Assembly: GCA_025966215.1 (NCBI GenBank)
Contig: JAOPVM010000345.1
Span: 1 to 8,035 of the forward strand
Direction: 5' to 3'
Length of the DNA stretch: 8,035 bases
DNA from: Klenkia sp.
GTDB lineage: Bacteria; Actinomycetota; Actinomycetes; Mycobacteriales; Geodermatophilaceae
The position numbers and the translations under genes were made by a program. The notes under the pieces are model-generated. The model saw only the letters and a list, made by a program, of their open reading frames with translations, was not told the DNA's origin and ran no database searches. Every line of letters begins with the position of its first letter. Position 1 is the stretch's first letter. Positions 4,180 to 8,035 of the stretch are shown piece after piece.

Positions 4180-5376
4180 ATGGCCAACCAGTGGTTCGAG
4201 ACCGTCGCCGAGGCGCAGCGTCGCGCCAAGAAGCGACTCCCCAAGTCCGTCTACGGGGCCCTGATCGCAGGTTCCGAGCGCGGCAACACCATCGAGGACA
4301 ACACCCGCGCCTACTCCGAGCTGGGCTTCGCCCCGCACGTGGCCGGACTGCAGGGCGAGCGTGACCTCACCACCTCGGTGATGGGCCAGCCCCTGTCGAT
4401 GCCGGTGATGATCTCCCCGACCGGGGTGCAGGCCGTGCACCCCGACGGCGAGGTCGCCGTCGCCCGGGCCGCCGCCGCCCGGGGCATCACGATGGGCCTG
4501 AGCTCCTTCGCCTCCAAGAGCGTCGAGGAGGTCGCCGCTGCCAGCCCGCAGACCTTCTTCCAGATGTACTGGGTGGGCTCGCGCGACGTGCTGGTGCAGC
4601 GGATGGAGCGGGCCCGCGCGGCCGGCTGCGTCGGGCTGATCATGACCCTGGACTGGTCGTTCTCCAACGGTCGTGACTGGGGCTCCCCGGCCATCCCCGA
4701 GAAGGTCGACCTGAAGGCCGCGCTGCAGTTCGGCCCCGAGGTCGCGCTGCGCCCGCAGTGGCTCTACACCTGGCTCAAGACCGGCGCGATCCCCGACCTG
4801 ACCACCCCCAACCTGGCCCCGGCCGGCGGTGGTCCCGCGCCGACGTTCTTCGGCGCCTACGGCGAGTGGATGGGCACCCCCCTCCCGACCTGGGAGGACG
4901 TCGCGTGGCTGCGCGAGCAGTGGGGCGGGCCGTTCATGCTCAAGGGCGTCATGCGGGTCGACGACGCGCACCGCGCCGTGGACGCCGGCGTCACCGCCAT
5001 CTCGGTCTCCAACCACGGCGGCAACAACCTCGACGGCACCCCGGCCTCGATCCGGGCGCTGCCGGCGATCGCCAAGGCCGTGGGTGACCAGGTCGAGGTC
5101 GTCACCGACGGCGGCATCCGCCGGGGCTCCGACGTCGTCAAGGCCCTGGCCCTGGGCGCCAAGGCCGCCATGATCGGCCGCGGCTACCTGTGGGGGCTGG
5201 CGGCCAACGGGCAGGCCGGCGTGGAGAACGTGCTGGACATCCTGCGCAGCGGCATCGACTCCGCCGTGCTCGGGCTGGGCCACCGCGACGTCAAGGACCT
5301 GCGCCCGGAGGACGTCGTCGTCCCGGCGAACTGGCCGCGGGTGCTGGGCACCGCGGACCAGCAGCACGTGGTCTGA
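4180..5376 (+). CDS. mftD: MftD, pre-mycofactocin synthase (FMN-dependent alpha-hydroxy-acid dehydrogenase family)
   Basis: A 398-residue FMN TIM-barrel flavoprotein. From memory it resembles M. tuberculosis MftD (Rv0694, formerly lldD1) along its whole length, for example RLPKSVYGALIA, ELGFAPHV, SPTGVQAV, GLSSFASK, GRDWGSP, AYGEWM and GPFMLKGVMRVDDA. Known MftD oxidises the MftA-derived pyrrolidinone AHDP to the dicarbonyl pre-mycofactocin. Flavin and catalytic residues are present: Gln128/Tyr130 (FFQMYW), Asp158, Lys255, catalytic His279, and phosphate-binding DGGIRRG (310-316) with Gly333-Arg334. Typical lactate or glycolate oxidases have HGGRQLDG, but here it is HGGNNLDG (279-286), as in MftD. 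That loses the Arg that grips an alpha-hydroxy acid, so lactate oxidase is unlikely. ATG 4180 follows GAGGAGG at seven bases. No other mft gene flanks it. Confidence 0.9.
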   Translation: MANQWFETVAEAQRRAKKRLPKSVYGALIAGSERGNTIEDNTRAYSELGFAPHVAGLQGERDLTTSVMGQPLSMPVMISPTGVQAVHPDGEVAVARAAAARGITMGLSSFASKSVEEVAAASPQTFFQMYWVGSRDVLVQRMERARAAGCVGLIMTLDWSFSNGRDWGSPAIPEKVDLKAALQFGPEVALRPQWLYTWLKTGAIPDLTTPNLAPAGGGPAPTFFGAYGEWMGTPLPTWEDVAWLREQWGGPFMLKGVMRVDDAHRAVDAGVTAISVSNHGGNNLDGTPASIRALPAIAKAVGDQVEVVTDGGIRRGSDVVKALALGAKAAMIGRGYLWGLAANGQAGVENVLDILRSGIDSAVLGLGHRDVKDLRPEDVVVPANWPRVLGTADQQHVV

Positions 5377-5386
5377 GCGGTCTCAG
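5373..5386. other. short dyad spanning the two convergent stop codons
   Basis: CTGAG (5373-5377) and CTCAG (5382-5386) flank a four-base CGGT. The arms contain the TGA stop of mftD and the complementary TCA stop of the minus-strand 183-residue gene. It is too small to be a dependable terminator, so transcripts of the two genes probably overlap at their ends. Confidence 0.3.
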
Positions 5387-5934
5387 GCCGGCTGGCGGAG
5401 CAGGTCCACCCGCCAGTCGGCCTCGGGGTGCCGGCCCCCGCGCCACCACGGCCGGACCAGCTCCAGCCGGCTGAGCGCACCGGCCCGGTCGGCCCACAGC
5501 AGCGCCAGGTGGTTGCCGGCCGGCGGGGCGCCCTCGAGCACCAGCTGGGTCTGCTGGACCGGTGACTGGCTGTAGAAGGCCTGCAGCGCCCGGGTGTCCC
5601 CCGGCGGCAGCTCGCCGTCCTCGGAGTGCCAGACCCGGACGACGTCGGCGCCGGTGGTGACGATGAGCCCGGACATCGGCAGGCCGAGGTTCTCCCCGCC
5701 GGCGTCGCCCACGTCGAAGGTGAGCTGCTCGCCGATCGACGCCGACCAGGGCAGCAGCTGTTCCATCGCGTGCCGGCGTACCAGCTGACGGTCCAGGTGC
5801 GGGTCGGCGGCGGGCTGCCAGCCGTGCTGGCGGTGGATGGCGTGGCTGACCGCGACGCCGGCCGACAACGCCTCGTGCACCGCCCGCAGCAGGGGTCGCA
5901 ACCGGGTGAGCACGGCCTCCGGCGACGATTCCAC
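5383..5934 (-). CDS. hypothetical 183-residue protein, last gene of the minus-strand block
   Basis: I do not recognise a family. Residues 1-60 are helical (VLTRLRPLLRAVHEALSAGV, then ADPHLDRQLVRRHAMEQLLPW). The rest is likely beta-rich, with LIVTTGADVVRVWHSEDGE, QTQLVLEGAPPAGNHLALLW and a tryptophan-rich C-terminus (RPWWRGGRHPEADWRVDLL). There is no signal peptide or membrane segment. The start is GTG at 5934 with no good ribosome site; a GTG seven codons further in has GGAGG too close to serve. Third positions are almost all G/C, and the frame fills the space between mftD and the GH43-like gene. It follows that gene by 51 bases on the same strand, so it may be the distal member of the sulfotransferase operon. 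Its stop lies six bases from that of convergent mftD. Confidence 0.72.
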   Translation of the reverse strand: MESSPEAVLTRLRPLLRAVHEALSAGVAVSHAIHRQHGWQPAADPHLDRQLVRRHAMEQLLPWSASIGEQLTFDVGDAGGENLGLPMSGLIVTTGADVVRVWHSEDGELPPGDTRALQAFYSQSPVQQTQLVLEGAPPAGNHLALLWADRAGALSRLELVRPWWRGGRHPEADWRVDLLRQPA

Positions 5935-5985
5935 GGGGTTCAGTCTGCCGTGGGGGTGGGACAGCGCGGCGCCGACCGGCCGGGG

Positions 5986-6912
5986 TCAGTCGCGCAGCAG
6001 CACCGTGCGCAGCTCGTGCGCGCCGTCGGCCCGGGTGGCCTCGTAGAACCAGCGCTGGGTGTTGTCGGGCAGGACGACCACCTCGGCGTAGCGCAGCCCG
6101 TGCGGGGCGTGCGGGCTCTGCAGCAGCGGGCAGTCCCCGACCGGCGTCCAGCCGTCGGTGCCCACCCTGACCAGGCCGGTGCGCTCCTCCCAGTTCTCGG
6201 CCGCCGTCGCCCGACCGTCGTAGAGCGCCCAGGTGTCGCCGGCGTGTGTCCACACCGTCGCCGGGCGCACGCCGCGGGCGTCCCAGGTGCCCGGGGTGCC
6301 GGTGAGCACGGTGCCCTGCCAGCTCCAGTCCACGCCGTCGGTGCTGGTGGCGTGGTCGATCGTCATCCGGTCGGTCGCGTCGGGGTCGTCCAGCGGGTGC
6401 ACCGAGGCCCACAGGTGCCAGCGCTCGCCGTCGTACCGGACCACCGGGTCCTTCACCGCGCTGCCGGTGTCCCCCGGCAGCACGGTGCGCGGGGTCGCGG
6501 TGGCCAGGCCCCCGACGGTGTCGGCCTCCAGCAGGTCCACCCGCCAGTGCTTGGTGCCCGGCGTCGCGCAGCTGACGTAGACCCGCCAGCGGCCCCCGGG
6601 GGTGTGCACCAACGCGGGGCGCTCCAGCGACTCGGCGCCGAAGGCGTCCTTGCCCAGCGCGGCGACCGGTTCGAAGTGCACGCCGTCGTCCGAGCGGGAC
6701 AGCGAGTTGGCGAACCCGCGGCCCTCGCCCACCGGACGGCGCAGCCGCTGGGCCAGCCACCACACGCCGTCCACCAGCTGGACCGACGGGCCACCGACCC
6801 AGGAGCCGGGGCGGGGGTCGTCGGGGACGGCGACCACCTCGGCGTCGGCCCAGAAGCGCTCCACCCGTGCTCGGCTCCAGCTCACCGGGGCCAGGCTGCC
6901 AGCCCGGGTCAC
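5986..6912 (-). CDS. beta-propeller glycosidase-like protein (GH43/GH32-type fold)
   Basis: A 308-residue protein with the repeated blade pattern of five-bladed beta-propeller glycosidases. Examples are GGPSVQLVDGVWWLAQRL (40-57), SLSRSDDGVHFEPV (70-83), ERPALVHTPGGRWRVYVSC (97-115), KDPVVRYDGERWHLWASVH (154-172), ATSTDGVDWSW (188-198) and RPATVWTHAGDTWALYDGR (216-234). The acidic residues near blade starts (Asp48, Glu97, Asp155) could be catalytic, but I cannot assign them. There is no signal peptide, so it acts in the cytoplasm if the start is right, which is unusual for a polysaccharide-degrading enzyme. The GTG start at 6912 has GGAGG five bases upstream and overlaps the stop of the sulfotransferase gene (GTGA), implying translational coupling. 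A role in trimming or modifying an intracellular glycan or sugar conjugate is inference. A non-catalytic member is possible. Confidence 0.68.
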   Translation of the reverse strand: MTRAGSLAPVSWSRARVERFWADAEVVAVPDDPRPGSWVGGPSVQLVDGVWWLAQRLRRPVGEGRGFANSLSRSDDGVHFEPVAALGKDAFGAESLERPALVHTPGGRWRVYVSCATPGTKHWRVDLLEADTVGGLATATPRTVLPGDTGSAVKDPVVRYDGERWHLWASVHPLDDPDATDRMTIDHATSTDGVDWSWQGTVLTGTPGTWDARGVRPATVWTHAGDTWALYDGRATAAENWEERTGLVRVGTDGWTPVGDCPLLQSPHAPHGLRYAEVVVLPDNTQRWFYEATRADGAHELRTVLLRD

Positions 6913-7883
6913 GGGCCCTCCTGCCGGGCGGCCCGGCTGGCGTAGTCCCCGCGCCCGGTGTCGGCGCGCCAGTCGTCGAAGGACTCGCCGGTCACCTCCT
7001 CCAGCAGCGCGATGTCGGGCAGCACCCGCGCCAGCACGGCCCGGCGCACCTCGACCGGCAGCGGTGGCCGCGTCGTGGCGCCGGCGTGCAGCGCGGCCAG
7101 CAACGGCTTCGAGACCTGGCGCCAGACCTGCGGCGGCAGCAGCGCCCCGGCCTGCGCACCCGCCCGGGCGACCCGGGACAGCGCCCGGTACCGCGGGGTG
7201 TCGGCGAGGAAGGGCTTGACGTTCTCCGCCGGGACGGCGTGCGCGACCCCGGGGGCGACGCCGAGGAAGGCGCTGACCCGGTCCAGCGTCTGCGCCGGTT
7301 CGGCGACGACCTCGCGGAACCGGAGCACCAGCAGCTGCTCGCGGGGGAGCAGCGTCAGCAGGTCACGCAGCTGCTCCCCGTACCGGGAGAGCCCGGTGTA
7401 GTGCCAGAAGGGCGCCCAGCCGGCCTGGATCCGGTGCTCCTCGAGCTCCACCGCCCGGCCGAAGTCGGGCTCGGGCTCCAGGCCGTCGGCGCGCAGGTGC
7501 ACCCAGTTCGACAGCGCCCGGTCGACCGGGTCGCGGACGACCGCGACCACCTTCACGTCCGGGACATCGGCGACCAGCCGGCGCTGGGCGGCCCGGTCGT
7601 AGAGGTAGAACGGCGTGCTCTCCCCGCGCACCGCTCCCTCGGGGGCCTCGGCGAACAGCCCGACGTAGCGGTCCCGACGCCAGACCCACTCCCGGGCGCT
7701 GTGCGCGTCCCCGGGGCCCTGCTGCCCCGAGCGCGGCGGCGGCCGGCCGTCGGTCTGGTAGAACTTCGGCTCCTTGACCGGGGAGAGGAACAGCCCCGGG
7801 TGGGTGGCCAGCGCCGCGTGCAGCGCCGTCGTCCCGGCCTTGGGCGCGCCGGCCAGCACGAACTGGGGCAGCCGGTCGTTCAT
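6909..7883 (-). CDS. PAPS-dependent sulfotransferase
   Basis: A 324-residue cytosolic sulfotransferase that should move sulfate from PAPS to a hydroxyl of a carbohydrate, lipid or small molecule. The 5'-phosphosulfate loop is VLAGAPKAGTTALHAAL (9-25), with Lys15 and Thr18/Thr19. The 3'-phosphate motif is VVAVVRDPVDRALSNW (112-127), with Arg117 and Ser125. KEPKFY (37-42) and GESTPFYLYD (87-96) are typical of the bacterial branch related to heparan-type O/N-sulfotransferases. A C-terminal half with EHRIQAGW (148-155), YTGLSRYGEQL and LRFREV completes the fold. The ATG at 7883 overlaps the stop of the upstream gene (ATGA), and its own ribosome site is weak, so it depends on coupling. Its stop overlaps the start of the GH43-like gene. 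The acceptor is unknown; a cell-surface glycan or glycolipid is likely from context. Confidence 0.9.
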   Translation of the reverse strand: MNDRLPQFVLAGAPKAGTTALHAALATHPGLFLSPVKEPKFYQTDGRPPPRSGQQGPGDAHSAREWVWRRDRYVGLFAEAPEGAVRGESTPFYLYDRAAQRRLVADVPDVKVVAVVRDPVDRALSNWVHLRADGLEPEPDFGRAVELEEHRIQAGWAPFWHYTGLSRYGEQLRDLLTLLPREQLLVLRFREVVAEPAQTLDRVSAFLGVAPGVAHAVPAENVKPFLADTPRYRALSRVARAGAQAGALLPPQVWRQVSKPLLAALHAGATTRPPLPVEVRRAVLARVLPDIALLEEVTGESFDDWRADTGRGDYASRAARQEGP

Positions 7884-8035
7884 GCGGCGTCCAGCCGGTG
7901 GCCGACGCCGCGGACGGTCAGCGGCACGGGGCGGCCCTCGACGGCGGCCCGGTGGCCGTCCTCCCGCCGGGTGAGCCGGCCGAGGACGCGCTCGGGCGGA
8001 GCGGGGTCCGCGGGGGCGGGCGCGGTCACCCCGTC
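7880..8035 (-). CDS. C-terminal end of an unidentified protein (partial), first gene seen of the sulfotransferase operon
   Basis: The frame entering from the right edge gives 51 residues and a TGA (7882-7880), ending GRPVPLTVRGVGHRLDAA. It is too short for the product to be named. The first 15 residues are Ala/Pro-rich, probably a linker, followed by a charged segment (RLTRREDGHRAAVEGRP) and a likely terminal beta-strand. The stop overlaps the sulfotransferase ATG as ATGA, so the two are translated as one operon. Confidence 0.6.
   Translation of the reverse strand, partial: DGVTAPAPADPAPPERVLGRLTRREDGHRAAVEGRPVPLTVRGVGHRLDAA

Noticed and set aside
4117..5367. Long minus-strand open frame of 416 codons opposite mftD
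   Set aside because: It is an exact antisense shadow of mftD, rich in Gly/Arg/Ala/His/Val with no recognisable motif. mftD itself is unambiguous.
4180..5376. Annotation of the flavoprotein as L-lactate dehydrogenase/oxidase
   Set aside because: The whole-length resemblance is to MftD, and the HGGR substrate-binding Arg is replaced by Asn.
5291..6763. 490-codon minus-strand frame and the 439-codon plus-strand frame at 5626-6945
   Set aside because: Both are Ala/Gly/Arg/Pro- or Val/Gly-rich, run across several real genes in other frames and lack domain motifs and ribosome sites. The GH43-like and 183-residue frames have better composition and context.
1..8035. tRNA or rRNA genes, CRISPR arrays, insertion sequences, integrase sites or riboswitches
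   Set aside because: I looked on both strands and saw no cloverleaf with a CCA end, no regularly spaced repeats, no transposase motifs and no recognisable riboswitch core. Coding density leaves no gene-free stretch over 300 bases.

Overview
The window is very GC-rich (codon third positions are almost all G or C), with frequent GTG starts, purine-rich GGAGG-type ribosome sites and a high coding density. Together with a DUF3097 gene, a PRC-barrel/DUF2382 stress protein and a mycofactocin-type mftD, this points to a high-GC actinobacterium. Geodermatophilaceae (Blastococcus, Modestobacter, Geodermatophilus type) is my best guess, from general resemblance only. I see no tRNA, rRNA, CRISPR array, insertion sequence or phage gene.

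Layout. Positions 1-56 hold the last codons of a plus-strand gene, followed by a possible 34-residue mini-ORF (69-173). An aldo/keto reductase (272-1108, +) has a sigma-B/F-like promoter candidate overlapped by a perfect 7-bp dyad. A strong bidirectional hairpin (1131-1174) separates it from a convergent DUF3097 gene (1180-1989, -), which I read as containing a TOPRIM-like motif. DUF3097 is divergent from a PRC-barrel/DUF2382 protein (2155-3105, +). Their shared 165-bp region carries candidate alternative-sigma promoters on both strands and an imperfect inverted repeat. After a textbook GC hairpin (3141-3173) comes a 40-residue lysine-rich protein (3279-3401, +). It converges, with a 6-bp gap, on an AzoR-like FMN oxidoreductase (3408-4052, -).

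The AzoR-like gene is divergent from a clear mftD (4180-5376, +), the flavoprotein of mycofactocin maturation. The 127-bp region between them holds two dyads. No mftA, B, C, E or F gene lies beside mftD, which is unusual. mftD converges, again with a 6-bp gap, on a minus-strand block. In transcription order that block is: an unidentified gene cut by the window edge (7880-8035), a PAPS-dependent sulfotransferase (6909-7883), a beta-propeller GH43-like protein (5986-6912) and an unknown 183-residue protein (5383-5934). The first three overlap by ATGA and GTGA and form a translationally coupled operon.

How the parts fit. The left half looks like stress and redox housekeeping (aldehyde/ketone reduction, PRC/DUF2382 stress protein, quinone/azo reductase). 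The mftD points to the redox cofactor mycofactocin. The right-hand operon looks like sulfation or modification of a carbohydrate. I found no single new multi-gene system that the sequence proves. The best leads are the isolated mftD with its divergent flavoprotein and double-dyad control region, the TOPRIM-like DUF3097, and the coupled sulfotransferase/beta-propeller pair.
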